Of a DNA stretch of 64,000 bases, positions 8,719 through 17,719 are shown piece after piece (position 1 is the stretch's first letter; every line of letters starts with the position of its first letter). The stretch is from Faucicola sp902506215. GTDB taxonomy: Bacteria; Pseudomonadota; Gammaproteobacteria; Pseudomonadales; Moraxellaceae. Where the stretch lies: assembly GCA_016888885.1 (NCBI GenBank), contig CP069437.1:1798001-1862000 (forward strand), in the 5' to 3' direction. A model generated the notes under the pieces. That model had not been told where the DNA came from and did not search any database. It saw only the letters and a program-made list of their open reading frames with translations. The translations under genes and the position numbers were made by a program.

Positions 8719-9620
8719 TACCCAACTCTCAACACTTTTAGTGGGGATTGAAACAAAAAAGGCATGAACTTAAACTTTAATCAATGACCAAAAAGATTAG
8801 AGAATAAGCCATGCCCATCGACGAATTTATCATTAAAATCTATCTAATGGTAGATGACTACTACAAAAAGATTGTAACAAACCGGCTAAGGCAAGGCGGA
8901 TATGCACCAAAGCTAACCGACAGTGAAATTATCACCATGGAGATAGTGGGTGAGTTTTTACAGATGGACACCGACTCACAAATCCATCAGTATTTTAAAC
9001 AGCATTGGCAAACATGGTTTCCACAAATAGGCTCATATCCCAACTTTGCCAAGCAGTGCGTCAATTTGTTACAGGTAAAAACTTTGATACAACAGCATAT
9101 CGTTAAACAGCATGGGCAAGACAACATTCATTTTATTGATGGCTTTCCCATTCCTGTGTGTCAATATGCCAGAGCCTATCGGCATAAAACCTTCAAATAT
9201 GAAGGCAGTTATAGTTACTGTGCCTCAAAGCAACAAAAATATTTTGGCTTTGAAGGACATTTACTCATTAATCTATCGGGCATGATAACCAATTTTACCT
9301 TTGCCTCTGCTAAGATAAATGAAAGTTTATTTGCACCTGATATGCTTGATAATATCAAAGGCTTATTAGGTGCAGATATGGGTTATATTAGTCCTGATTT
9401 ATACGAGTATTGCTTTAAGTGGTGTGTTGATTTGCAAAAGCCGCTTAGAAAAAATATGTCCGATAAAAGACCGCTTAGTGTTATCAACCGTCTTAAAAAT
9501 GCTAGTCGAAATATTGAGACGCTGATTGGTCAGTTATCACAGTGGTCCAATATGCAAAAGGTGAGAGTTAGAGATTTATGGCATTTATCCCACAGATTTA
9601 TGCGTAAAATCTCGGCTCAT
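8719..9620 (+). mobile_element. IS982-family element, 3'-truncated (copy of the element at 41365)
   Basis: Nearly identical to the intact IS982 element at 41365-42346 from its upstream inverted repeat (here eroded, beginning near 8719) to about 9620. There the match stops inside the transposase gene (after MRKI-A-H) and unrelated DNA begins. The right inverted repeat is missing, so this copy is a dead remnant. Confidence 0.88.
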
Positions 9621-9782
9621 ACTCCAAGCACGATTTGGCAAATAACAACCACTCAATGCAATTTTAGATTTGCCGTATTTGGCTTGGATCGCTTCAAAGG
9701 CTTGCATGAGATTTTCGTTTTTTTCATGTTGACTATGGTTGCTGGCAGATCGCTTAGAAAAGTTGGGTGTGGAAGTGGTTAA
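8811..9782 (+). pseudogene. IS982-family transposase, truncated and running into foreign DNA
   Basis: The first ~270 codons are the same protein as the 293-residue transposase at 41374-42255, with scattered substitutions (for example YEYCFKWCVD against SEYCFKRCVD). From about 9620 the frame continues by chance through unrelated sequence to a stop at 9782, so the last ~54 residues are not transposase. The DDE region of the family is partly kept but the C-terminus is lost. Confidence 0.88.
9620..9750 (-). pseudogene. Short fragment resembling the C-terminal region of UmuC (DNA polymerase V)
   Basis: The minus strand over this stretch has an open frame with LMQAFEAIQAKYGKSKIALS and GCYLPNRAW, which resembles the last domain of Acinetobacter-type UmuC proteins. 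Both ends are cut, by the IS982 remnant on one side and the DJ-1/PfpI fragment on the other. Identification is by eye on a short match and is tentative. Confidence 0.4.
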
Positions 9783-9900
9783 TAAAGAGATGTCGAGACA
9801 GTGTATTCAAGACCGTAAGTTAATTACAGGAGATAGTCCTTTGGCATCGAATACCTTGGGTAAAATGGCAGCACAAACGCTTTTGGCCGAGGTTCAGTAG
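9745..9900 (+). pseudogene. C-terminal fragment of a DJ-1/PfpI (ThiJ) family protein
   Basis: The frame reads LEKLGVEVVNKEMSRQCI, then DRKLITGDSPLASNTLGKMA, and stops at 9900. ITGDSPLASNxLGKLAA is the usual C-terminus of type-1 glutamine-amidotransferase-like DJ-1/PfpI proteins of Acinetobacter type. The first ~170 codons are absent. A good hairpin terminator follows, so this is the true 3' end of the original gene. Confidence 0.7.
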
Positions 9901-9917
9901 TTATATTTTCTTCAATC

Positions 9918-9941
9918 AAGAGCGCCGTGGCGCTCTTTTTT
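9918..9941 (+). terminator. Rho-independent terminator
   Basis: A 9-bp perfect stem (AAGAGCGCC / GGCGCTCTT) with a very tight loop is followed by a T run. It sits 17 bp after the DJ-1/PfpI fragment stop and also faces the 3' end of the AcfC-like gene on the other strand. Confidence 0.8.
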
Positions 9942-10024
9942 ATGTCCAATTTGCTTGTTAAAAGTTCGATTTTTTAAGCTTGGAAACTGATCTTGAATGT
10001 GGATCAAAGATTAAAATTAAGCAC

Positions 10025-10786
10025 TCATTTGTTCCAACCAAACTGTTTAAAAATCGCATGGCCTTGTGCAGAGCTTAAAAACGTAATAAAACTTTTTGCT
10101 TCAGGATTTTTTAGACCGTGTTGAGTTAGTGCAACACCTGTATCACGGTAAATCACCAGTTCAGGTTCGATCGGGATAATTTGCCCAATGTCTGGATTAC
10201 TGACTCCCCAAGTATTAAACACCAACCATGCATCATAGCTGCTGTCAGTTTCCCATGCTTTTTTCGCTGTGCCTGTATTGGGTGCATACATGGCGATATT
10301 TTTACGGAAGGATTTTGTGAGCTGAATGTTGCCCGTTCTACCTGCAATATCTTCCCACATGCCGACTTGGCCTGCGCCATGGGTGACCAAAACTTTAGTG
10401 TTTGGCCTGCTTAGATCTTTAAATCCTTGAATATGTTTGGGATTGCCTTTTCTGACTAAAATGGCAGCAGGGCGTAGGTAAATAGGCTCAATCGAGTCCT
10501 TTACGATTTTGTCGGCAAATAAGCTTTCGAAATCAGACATCATGGCTTCCGAACCACTATAGATGACGTCGGCATCAAGCTTGGCTTTGTCGCTCCATTG
10601 TGAAGTAGGGCCCGCGGTTACATGGACATCAATCCCTGTTTTATTTTTAAATTGTTTCGCTGCTTCGTGCATCGCTGGTGCTGGTCCACCTGGACCATAG
10701 ACATTAATTGCCGCTATAGCATTCATTGATAAAAAGCCCAGCATGAGCGGAAAGATATAGTGGCTGAGCTTATAATTTTTTGACAT
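10025..10786 (-). CDS. acfC: AcfC-like periplasmic substrate-binding protein
   Basis: 253-residue exported binding protein. The N-terminus has a Sec signal peptide (basic KNYKLSHY, hydrophobic core, cleavage near NAIAA), and the mature protein starts INVYGPGGPAPAMHEAA. This resembles AcfC-type members of the ModA/sulfate-binding fold: TAGPTSQWSDKAKLDADVIY and VTHGAGQVGMWED follow. The ligand is unknown, probably an oxyanion. There is no permease or ATPase next to it, so it is an orphan here. Flanking debris also looks Acinetobacter-like, so this block may be an import. Confidence 0.75.
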   Translation of the reverse strand: MSKNYKLSHYIFPLMLGFLSMNAIAAINVYGPGGPAPAMHEAAKQFKNKTGIDVHVTAGPTSQWSDKAKLDADVIYSGSEAMMSDFESLFADKIVKDSIEPIYLRPAAILVRKGNPKHIQGFKDLSRPNTKVLVTHGAGQVGMWEDIAGRTGNIQLTKSFRKNIAMYAPNTGTAKKAWETDSSYDAWLVFNTWGVSNPDIGQIIPIEPELVIYRDTGVALTQHGLKNPEAKSFITFLSSAQGHAIFKQFGWNK

Positions 10787-10905
10787 TTTTATTCCCTTTA
10801 TTGATATGTGAATGTTGATAATATTTGTTTTGCTGATGTATTTAAATATTTATATTATTTTTTTTTGTTAAAGAGTTTTTTAAATATTAGCGCGATTTTC
10901 TTACT

Positions 10906-12049
10906 TAACTGAAGTTACGCACCGCTAATAGCCTTAAGCTGGGCAAAAGCCGACTGATTAGCAGAAATTAGTAACTTTGTACGCAAAGCGAAATGATTTA
11001 ACTTGGTTTTGATTTTCAAACACTCAAGCTTAAACACCGCATACGTGGCTAAAAACATATGATTAAACCGAGCCCTTTGGCTATGAGCAGGCGACTTACC
11101 CAAATTGGCATTTTGCTTTAACGACTTATGATACACTTCAACCTGCCATCGTTTTTGATAGCCGTTGATAAATTTATCCTTGTCGCATTGCAAATCTGAG
11201 CATACCAGATATAACACCCCTGTAGAACCGTCCTTGTTTGTAAAGACTCGGCGTAATAACAAGACTTCATCATGATAGTCATTTAAAAAGCCGTGAACAG
11301 GGGTATTATCGGGTAGATTAGATTCATCAATACGTACAAAGTTACCTTTTTCTCTATCATCCGGGGTTAAAGCCACTAAGCGATTTGACTTTAACGCAAA
11401 GATGAAATGCTTGTTAGCTTTACGAATATGTTTGAATGTTGCTTTGGCTGAAAACCAAGAATCGGCTAATACATAGTCGAATTTGACTTGGTTTTTGATT
11501 GCGCTATCAAACATATCAAGCAGTCGCTGATTTTTGGTTTTATCGCTTTTACGTTTAACCTTGCCTTTGTCATCGGTAAAGACATTGGGTTTGGTGATGA
11601 TGTCAAAGCTTAAGGGTATGTCGATATCTTTGCGATGATACAGACAGTTAAGCAGGTTAATGCCTTTAACATTTTTGTTTTGGGTGTGGTCGTAGTGCCA
11701 GCAGTTGATGTCGTCGACGCTTGTGTGTGGTTTGGGCTGTATGGTGTCATCAAAGATGAGATAGCCGATGGCATTGGGTGTGGCATTTTCATGCTGTCTT
11801 AGCATGGGTTTAATCAGTTGCCATTGTTCTTTGGCGGTGAGTGTTTCACTGTTTAGAAAGCGGGTGATGCTGTCATGGTAGATGCTCCCTTGTAGTAGAT
11901 TGGCAAGTCCTGTGGCGGTGGTTTGCCCAAAACTTGCGATGAGGTAGTCGCTGTAGAGTTCTATCATGTCTTTGTTCATTTGTTTACTCTCGCTGACTGC
12001 TTTTTTTGTTATGATAGCGCTTTTTTAAAGGGCTGCGTAACTTCAGTTA
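10906..12049 (-). mobile_element. IS4/IS701-like insertion sequence
   Basis: About 1144 bp, bounded by terminal inverted repeats TAACTGAAGTTACGC (left) and the complement GCGTAACTTCAGTTA (right). It contains one transposase gene. The left flank belongs to the AcfC region and the right flank is the middle of a restriction-enzyme gene, with no matching target duplication, so a deletion next to the element is likely. Confidence 0.85.
10915..11979 (-). CDS. IS4/IS701-like DDE transposase
   Basis: 354-residue transposase. DDE signatures: first Asp in YLIFDDTIQPKPH, second in YVLADSWFSAKATF, and the Glu region in YQKRWQVEVYHKSLKQ. These match the YREK-like motif of IS4-type enzymes. It fills most of the element with no frame breaks. 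A related but distinct transposase is at 28285-29328. Confidence 0.88.
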   Translation of the reverse strand: MNKDMIELYSDYLIASFGQTTATGLANLLQGSIYHDSITRFLNSETLTAKEQWQLIKPMLRQHENATPNAIGYLIFDDTIQPKPHTSVDDINCWHYDHTQNKNVKGINLLNCLYHRKDIDIPLSFDIITKPNVFTDDKGKVKRKSDKTKNQRLLDMFDSAIKNQVKFDYVLADSWFSAKATFKHIRKANKHFIFALKSNRLVALTPDDREKGNFVRIDESNLPDNTPVHGFLNDYHDEVLLLRRVFTNKDGSTGVLYLVCSDLQCDKDKFINGYQKRWQVEVYHKSLKQNANLGKSPAHSQRARFNHMFLATYAVFKLECLKIKTKLNHFALRTKLLISANQSAFAQLKAISGA

Positions 12050-12414
12050 TTAAGAAACCTGATGGTACGGAAATTTATATCGACATTACCACGGTCAAAC
12101 CCAATAAAAAGGAATTTCGCACCATGAAACAGAAAATACTTAAATGGTACATTTTGCGCTTAAGCCATGGTGATATTACCCCAGATAAAATTCATACTTA
12201 CATTGCAATTCCATATAATCCGCAATCCAAAACAGATAATACTTACACACGCTGGAGTGAATACTATGACCGTGAAGACTTACTAGTGGGTAATGAGCTT
12301 TGGCAACTTGTATCTGGCAACCAGTTTTCATTACAAGATATGATTGAAGTATTTCGAGAAATTGGTCAAGAGTCAAAGTCTGACATTGAGAAAGCAGTTA
12401 GGCTGAGTGACTAA
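12050..12414 (+). pseudogene. 3' remnant of a TdeIII-family type II restriction endonuclease
   Basis: The in-frame part after the insertion-sequence edge reads GTEIYIDITTVKPNKKEFRT, then KILKWYILRLS, HTYIAIPYNPQSKTDNTYTR, LLVGNELWQLVSG and ends with DMIEVFREIGQESKSDIEKA. The order IDITTVKPN, AIPYNP and FWD/LWQ-L-G is that of TdeIII-type restriction enzymes as I remember them. The N-terminal half and any partner methyltransferase are gone, removed by the upstream IS4-like element. The longer open frame that begins at 11923 inside the element is an artefact. Confidence 0.65.
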
Positions 12415-12420
12415 GTTTAA

Positions 12421-12702
12421 ATTCACCATAGGCCATATTAACTAATTATTAGTTTAAAAATAACTAATAATTAGTTAATTAAAAATATTAAACAGTTAAT
12501 GGCAATCATTTAAGTGGGTTTAGAGCTATTTTTGAAGCTCTTAATTTTTTAGAAGTTACTGTTTGTGTGGATATTTGGTCTAAAATCAATTTACTACTAA
12601 ATTTTTTTTAACTGATGGGCATAATAATAATAAATTACCTTATTCAATTAGTTAATTATTAGTATATAATTAACCAATCATTAACTAATAAAAAAGGATA
12701 TC
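12421..12702 (+). promoter_or_regulatory. AT-rich palindromic promoter/operator of parA
   Basis: 282 bp without a gene. Two clusters of inverted repeats built from TTAGTTA/TAACTAA occur: AACTAATTATTAGTT and AACTAATAATTAGTT near 12440-12475, and TTAGTTAATTATTAGT, then AACCAATCATTAACTAATAA at 12648-12690 just before parA. Related repeats recur at 18860-18970 on the far side of the composite transposon. These are the likely binding sites of the RHH partner (autoregulation and/or centromere). Confidence 0.55.
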
Positions 12703-13323
12703 GTGATGGCTCAAATATTTACAATTGCCCACCGAAAAGGCGGTGTTGGCAAAACAACGCTTGCAACCAATTTAGCCGTCGCACTCAGTAATAAAGGCAA
12801 AACTTTACTCGTCGATACCGATGACCAAAAATCCGCTTACAACTGGAACGAATACCGCCAAGAAAAAATCAATTCGATATCGGTGATTGAAAATTTAGGT
12901 AAAACCTTGCAACCACTTAACGATGAATACGAATTTATTCTCATCGATATCGCTGGACGTGATAGCGAAGTATTCCGAGAAGCGTTATTGATATCCGACA
13001 AACTCATCGTTCCCACCCAAGCAAGCATACTCGATTTAGAATTATTACCTTATATCGCCGACAAAGTGACCACAGCTCACAAGCTCAACCCAGACCTAAA
13101 AGCCTACATTGTCATTAATCGAGCCAATGCCAATCCAAAAAACAATGAAGTCGCCGAAGCCAAAAAATTTATCGCCAAGTACCCAATTTTTAAACTGTTA
13201 AATACCGTTATCCATGACCGTAAACAATTCCGTGATGCGATTATCGGCGGTTTATCTGTATCAGAAATGGGCAGCAGCAAAGCCCATGACGAGTTAAATA
13301 AATTCTTGATTGAGGTGCTGTAA
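12703..13323 (+). CDS. parA: ParA-family partition ATPase
   Basis: Small (about 205 residues) Walker-type ATPase of the type Ib plasmid partition class. The deviant Walker A KGGVGKTTLATNLA is at the N-terminus and LIDIAGRDSE gives the Walker B region. It overlaps the next gene by one base (TAATG), so the pair is coupled. The frame opens at a GTG at 12703, but an ATG at 12706 follows a good AAAAAGGA ribosome site by 7 bp and is the better start. It segregates the plasmid copies by moving the partner-DNA complex. Confidence 0.92.
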   Translation: MMAQIFTIAHRKGGVGKTTLATNLAVALSNKGKTLLVDTDDQKSAYNWNEYRQEKINSISVIENLGKTLQPLNDEYEFILIDIAGRDSEVFREALLISDKLIVPTQASILDLELLPYIADKVTTAHKLNPDLKAYIVINRANANPKNNEVAEAKKFIAKYPIFKLLNTVIHDRKQFRDAIIGGLSVSEMGSSKAHDELNKFLIEVL

Positions 13324-13670
13324 TGAATAAATTTGACCGTATCAAAGCCAACGCCGATTTTATCCAAGATGTCAATTCGGATGTTAAGCAAACTCAAATT
13401 ATTACCACCAAAGGGCAAAAACAACTGACCCTTGAGCCGAACACGTTAAGCAATAAAGAACGCTCACGCTCCAAACATGGGCGTAACCTAATTACGCATT
13501 TATTTGTTGAAGAACTCGAAGCGATTGAGCTGACCGCAGAGAAATTAGGTGAGCCGTCTGTGAGTAACTTTGTACGGCAGTTGATTTTGGATAAATGCCA
13601 AAGTGTGCTAGGTGATGAAGAATATGACCGTATCACATCACACAAACGCAATGTGATGAAAAATAAATAA
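13323..13670 (+). CDS. Ribbon-helix-helix-type partition partner of ParA
   Basis: 115-residue basic protein directly downstream of and overlapping parA. The C-terminal part (RNLITHLFVEELEAIELTAE then LGEPSVSNFVRQLILDKC) looks like a ribbon-helix-helix DNA-binding fold with the beta strand replaced by a longer lead-in. The N-terminal half is charged and probably flexible, as in ParG-type proteins that stimulate their ParA. Its role as ParB/ParG equivalent is inferred from position. Confidence 0.7.
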   Translation: MNKFDRIKANADFIQDVNSDVKQTQIITTKGQKQLTLEPNTLSNKERSRSKHGRNLITHLFVEELEAIELTAEKLGEPSVSNFVRQLILDKCQSVLGDEEYDRITSHKRNVMKNK

Positions 13671-13674
13671 GTTA

Positions 13675-14699
13675 ACCCCAGTTCGGGATAAGCCACATTG
13701 TAACTCATTGATACTATTTACAATGTTACTACCCGTCCCTGCTGAGGCATGTTTTTGATGGTGGGCTTATAGGGAAACCAGCAATAAGCAATTAAACCTG
13801 ACAGCAAGTTTGTGATAAACCCCGTGACACTACGATGGCGTGAGTGTTCGATTTGGCACAAGTTTTTAAGCTCTCCAAACACCGTTTCAACCAAAGAGCG
13901 ATGATTGAGTAGTGCCTCATCCATAGGCTCAAGTAATTGGGGTTTCATATTACGCCGAAGTTTAGTGATCAACGTAGTATCACTGTGTTTTGTGAGCCAC
14001 TCGTTTAGGGCTTTACTGATATAGCCTCTATCACCGAATAGCTTACCAAACAAAGGTGTTGCCATATCCTTAACAGGCACTCTGTCATCCGTATTACCCG
14101 CAGTGACTTTAACAGATACAAGCTCGCCCTTATGATTGATAATGGCGTGCAGCTTAAAGCCATAGAACCAGCCCATGCTGCTTTTGCCTCGGGTTGCAAG
14201 TCCCTTAAAGACTTTATGACGGTAGATACGCTTGTTATGACAAACTGCTATCTTGGTTGAATCAATATAGCTGATACCCGTACAGTCGCCCATCATGCTT
14301 TGCAAGTAGCTGCACAGTGGTATGATACTGCGCGGCACAAGCTCTATAAATCGCGAGTAGCTCGGCAGGTTTGGAAACTCCCGTTTCATCATGCCAAGCA
14401 TGTGATGGTAGTAAAAAGACTTAAACTGTCGATACCGCAGTTGATGAAACAGTACCAAGATGGTCATCATCTCTGCTACACTTATCTGGCATGCTCTTAA
14501 CCTTTGGTGTCCCGTTGCGATTAAATGAGCGTCAAACTCAGGTTTGAATTGCTGATAAAAGTCGTTAATATGGCAGTATAGTTCGGTTAGGTTGTCCATG
14601 TAAGAAGTCCTTGTTGTGAAGTTTGTCTTGGTAAACTCACTTTAGCAACTTTGGACTTCTTTTTTTATCTTTTTTTGAGCGCTTATCCCGAACTGGGGT
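13675..14699 (-). mobile_element. IS982-family element, copy 1
   Basis: About 1025 bp with terminal inverted repeats beginning ACCCCAGTTCGGGATAAGC. It encodes a 293-residue transposase on the minus strand. The transposase protein is identical to that of copy 2 at 15407-16431, which is in opposite orientation, so the two frame the DUF411 gene. Confidence 0.92.
13718..14599 (-). CDS. IS982-family transposase (copy 1)
   Basis: 293 residues. DDE core: first Asp in GISYIDSTKIAVCHNKR, second in FGDRGYISKALNEWL, Glu in NHRSLVETVFGELKNLCQIE. The spacing and the YGFKLHAIINHKGEL strand are typical of IS982 transposases. No frame break, so it should be active. Its C-terminus reaches within 45 bp of the element end. 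Confidence 0.93.
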   Translation of the reverse strand: MDNLTELYCHINDFYQQFKPEFDAHLIATGHQRLRACQISVAEMMTILVLFHQLRYRQFKSFYYHHMLGMMKREFPNLPSYSRFIELVPRSIIPLCSYLQSMMGDCTGISYIDSTKIAVCHNKRIYRHKVFKGLATRGKSSMGWFYGFKLHAIINHKGELVSVKVTAGNTDDRVPVKDMATPLFGKLFGDRGYISKALNEWLTKHSDTTLITKLRRNMKPQLLEPMDEALLNHRSLVETVFGELKNLCQIEHSRHRSVTGFITNLLSGLIAYCWFPYKPTIKNMPQQGRVVTL

Positions 14700-14742
14700 T
14701 ATTAATAAGTTAGCGATGGACAGTAAAAATCATCCTTTTCAG

Positions 14743-15360
14743 CTATAACTGGGCATTGGCGCTATCAACCTCAGCATATACCGCTGTGCTACCGTCTTTG
14801 TTGATTTGCATCACTTGATAAGGTGAAAATTTATTTTGGTACTCCATCCCGGGGCTACCCATTGGCATACCGGGTACGGCAAGGCCAATAGCTTCGCTTG
14901 GCGGATTGGCTAAAAACTGGGCTATATATTTGGCAGGCACATGACCTTCGAATACATAACCATCGGTCGTGACCGCCGTGTGACAAGAGCGCATATTGCT
15001 CGGAACACCATAGCGTTCTTTAAAAACTGCTAAGTCGGCGACATCTTGTCCCGTCGCAGTCATACCGTGATGTTCGGCATGGCTAATCCACTCTTTACAG
15101 CAGCCACAATTGGCATCTTTATAAACCGTCGCAGAGACGTTTCTCAGCGCATCACTGTTACTGCTAGCGCTCGGAGTCACCGTTTTAGGCGTTTGGACTT
15201 TTGAATTCTGGCTGTCTGTTGCCGTCTCTACAGTCGCTGTGGTTGCAGCAGTGGTATTGGTTTCGCTACAAGCAAATAACGACGATGTCACTGTCAGTAG
15301 GATAAGCGCACCAAACAATTTATGCTGCTTAAAAGTTAAGTTATGGTTATCAGGTTTCAT
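14743..15360 (-). CDS. DUF411-family putative metal-binding lipoprotein
   Basis: 205 residues. The signal sequence ends in a lipobox-like TSSLFAC, so it is probably a lipoprotein anchored outside the cytoplasm, followed by a Thr/Ala/Ser-rich linker to about residue 70. The DUF411 core starts at VYKDANCGCCKEWISHAE and includes RSCHTAV and GHVPAKYI. The CxCC cluster and Cys/His pair suggest copper or similar metal binding; DUF411 genes are often next to copper resistance loci. Here it travels as IS982-flanked cargo with no copper pump beside it. Confidence 0.8.
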   Translation of the reverse strand: MKPDNHNLTFKQHKLFGALILLTVTSSLFACSETNTTAATTATVETATDSQNSKVQTPKTVTPSASSNSDALRNVSATVYKDANCGCCKEWISHAEHHGMTATGQDVADLAVFKERYGVPSNMRSCHTAVTTDGYVFEGHVPAKYIAQFLANPPSEAIGLAVPGMPMGSPGMEYQNKFSPYQVMQINKDGSTAVYAEVDSANAQL

Positions 15361-15406
15361 ACATACCCTCTCGTCATTTATTGTTTATTGTTGCATTTGA
15401 TATTTA

Positions 15407-16431
15407 ACCCCAATTCGGGATAAGCGCTCAAAAAAAGATAAAAAAAGAAGTCCAAAGTTGCTAAAGTGAGTTTACCAAGACAAACTTCACAACAAGGACT
15501 TCTTACATGGACAACCTAACCGAACTATACTGCCATATTAACGACTTTTATCAGCAATTCAAACCTGAGTTTGACGCTCATTTAATCGCAACGGGACACC
15601 AAAGGTTAAGAGCATGCCAGATAAGTGTAGCAGAGATGATGACCATCTTGGTACTGTTTCATCAACTGCGGTATCGACAGTTTAAGTCTTTTTACTACCA
15701 TCACATGCTTGGCATGATGAAACGGGAGTTTCCAAACCTGCCGAGCTACTCGCGATTTATAGAGCTTGTGCCGCGCAGTATCATACCACTGTGCAGCTAC
15801 TTGCAAAGCATGATGGGCGACTGTACGGGTATCAGCTATATTGATTCAACCAAGATAGCAGTTTGTCATAACAAGCGTATCTACCGTCATAAAGTCTTTA
15901 AGGGACTTGCAACCCGAGGCAAAAGCAGCATGGGCTGGTTCTATGGCTTTAAGCTGCACGCCATTATCAATCATAAGGGCGAGCTTGTATCTGTTAAAGT
16001 CACTGCGGGTAATACGGATGACAGAGTGCCTGTTAAGGATATGGCAACACCTTTGTTTGGTAAGCTATTCGGTGATAGAGGCTATATCAGTAAAGCCCTA
16101 AACGAGTGGCTCACAAAACACAGTGATACTACGTTGATCACTAAACTTCGGCGTAATATGAAACCCCAATTACTTGAGCCTATGGATGAGGCACTACTCA
16201 ATCATCGCTCTTTGGTTGAAACGGTGTTTGGAGAGCTTAAAAACTTGTGCCAAATCGAACACTCACGCCATCGTAGTGTCACGGGGTTTATCACAAACTT
16301 GCTGTCAGGTTTAATTGCTTATTGCTGGTTTCCCTATAAGCCCACCATCAAAAACATGCCTCAGCAGGGACGGGTAGTAACATTGTAAATAGTATCAATG
16401 AGTTACAATGTGGCTTATCCCGAACTGGGGT
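15407..16431 (+). mobile_element. IS982-family element, copy 2
   Basis: Same length and terminal repeats as copy 1 (left end ACCCCAATTCGGG, one base different; right end ...CCCGAACTGGGGT), inverted relative to it. Flanking 7-mers (ATATTTA and TAAATAG) do not match, so this copy was not the last to transpose on its own here or its flank was rearranged. Confidence 0.92.
15507..16388 (+). CDS. IS982-family transposase (copy 2)
   Basis: 293-residue protein identical in sequence to the copy-1 transposase, with the same DDE residues (SYIDSTK, GDRGYIS, SLVETVFGELK). Identity at protein level suggests recent duplication or gene conversion. Confidence 0.93.
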   Translation: MDNLTELYCHINDFYQQFKPEFDAHLIATGHQRLRACQISVAEMMTILVLFHQLRYRQFKSFYYHHMLGMMKREFPNLPSYSRFIELVPRSIIPLCSYLQSMMGDCTGISYIDSTKIAVCHNKRIYRHKVFKGLATRGKSSMGWFYGFKLHAIINHKGELVSVKVTAGNTDDRVPVKDMATPLFGKLFGDRGYISKALNEWLTKHSDTTLITKLRRNMKPQLLEPMDEALLNHRSLVETVFGELKNLCQIEHSRHRSVTGFITNLLSGLIAYCWFPYKPTIKNMPQQGRVVTL

Positions 16432-16443
16432 TAAATAGCTTTT

Positions 16444-17526
16444 TTACAGTGAAGCGATGCCAATATTGATCAAGCCGCCACCAACGATTAACCAAGTAAA
16501 CATAATCGCCCCCAAGATAAGGGGTTTAACGCCAGCTTGTTTAATAGCGCCCAAATGCGTGGTTAGACCCAGCGCAAACATCGCCATGGTGAGCAGCACA
16601 TCGTCTAGCATGACCATACTACGCTCAAAGCTTGCGGTCATCGGCACCCAAGTGTGCAGTAAGACGATGGCAATGAATATGAAGGCAAACCAAGGTACTT
16701 TGACTTGTTGGACGCGATTCATAAACGATGGTTTTTTGCCATTGTCGCTGCTACCTTTGGTTAGGGCAAACGATAAAATAAGTAAAAAAGGGGCAAGCAT
16801 CATGACGCGTATCATCTTGGTGACAACCGCTGTGTCACCCACTTCGGGACTGACTGCGTTACCAGCGACGACGACTTGCGCCACTTCATGAATGGTGGAA
16901 CCCGTATAAATCCCGTACTGCTGAGCATTTAGCCAAGGTTGCAACCAACCAAGATGGTATAAAAACGGATAGAGCAACATCGCAACCGTACCAAAGACCA
17001 CCACTGTCGCCACGGCAATAGTGACTTTGTGTGCTTCTGCTTTGATCACAGGCTCGGCGGCAATCACTGCGGCGGCACCGCAAATGCTTGCGCCTGACCC
17101 AATCAATAGTGTCGTTTGTTTATCGACTTTTAACCATCGGGTACCTATCCAATAGGTGAGTAAAAAGGTCGATGTCAATACCAACGCATCACTCATCACC
17201 GCAGACAGTCCGACACTTGATACTTGCGTTAGGGTCAGCTTAAAGCCATAAAACATGATGGCGAGGCGCAATATTTGACCTTTGGCAAATGCCACGCCGA
17301 CACTTAAGCGCTTAGCAAGGTTAGGATAGACCGTATTGCCCAATACCATACCAATGAGAATGGCTAAAGTGAGAGAAGACAAGCCGACGATACGTCCATT
17401 TGTCCATGTGTTTACACTAGTATTGAGCCACAAACAAAATAAGCTGCCAATCAGCACGACAATAAGCCCTGCTAAATGGCGGCTGCGCGGGAGATAGTTA
17501 TTTACTGATTGGGTCAAGGCGTACAT
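16444..17526 (-). CDS. YeiH-family (UPF0324) putative sulfate/anion exporter
   Basis: 360-residue integral membrane protein with about ten hydrophobic segments, of the YeiH/UPF0324 (PF03601) type. Signature stretches include AILIGMVLGNTVYPNLAKRL, GSGASICGAAAVIAAEPVIK and YTGSTIHEVAQVVVAGNAV. The transported ion is uncertain; sulfate or sulfite-related export is proposed for the family. The stop codon is 12 bp from the IS982 end, so the gene just escaped disruption. It is divergent from a LysR regulator, a common pairing. Confidence 0.85.
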   Translation of the reverse strand: MYALTQSVNNYLPRSRHLAGLIVVLIGSLFCLWLNTSVNTWTNGRIVGLSSLTLAILIGMVLGNTVYPNLAKRLSVGVAFAKGQILRLAIMFYGFKLTLTQVSSVGLSAVMSDALVLTSTFLLTYWIGTRWLKVDKQTTLLIGSGASICGAAAVIAAEPVIKAEAHKVTIAVATVVVFGTVAMLLYPFLYHLGWLQPWLNAQQYGIYTGSTIHEVAQVVVAGNAVSPEVGDTAVVTKMIRVMMLAPFLLILSFALTKGSSDNGKKPSFMNRVQQVKVPWFAFIFIAIVLLHTWVPMTASFERSMVMLDDVLLTMAMFALGLTTHLGAIKQAGVKPLILGAIMFTWLIVGGGLINIGIASL

Positions 17527-17719
17527 GACTGACTGTCCTATTATCTATAATCGAAATAAGCATAAGCTTATGAATAGACATTATAAGGCAGACCAATCTA
17601 TAATAAAAACAGATTAATTAGATAAAAACTATCGATTTTTTAGGTTAGTAAGTTGTTGTAGGCTAGGTCATGTCCTAATTAGTTAAAGATAAAAGGCCGG
17701 TGAAAGAGGTGATCCAATC

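Noticed and set aside
9600..9782. Extension of the IS982 transposase into a novel C-terminal domain
   Set aside because: Comparison with the intact copy at 41374 shows a truncation at about 9620; the rest is chance reading of UmuC/PfpI debris.
11923..12414. A 163-codon open frame joining the IS4-like element end with the restriction-enzyme remnant
   Set aside because: Its first ~40 codons are the antisense of the transposase and terminal repeat; only the part after 12050 has protein-like homology.
13675..16431. Simple IS982-DUF411-IS982 composite transposon as the mobile unit
   Set aside because: The flanks of that pair (TAAGTTA and TAAATAG) do not match, whereas the flanks of copy 1 and the MITE do, so the larger block is the better unit.
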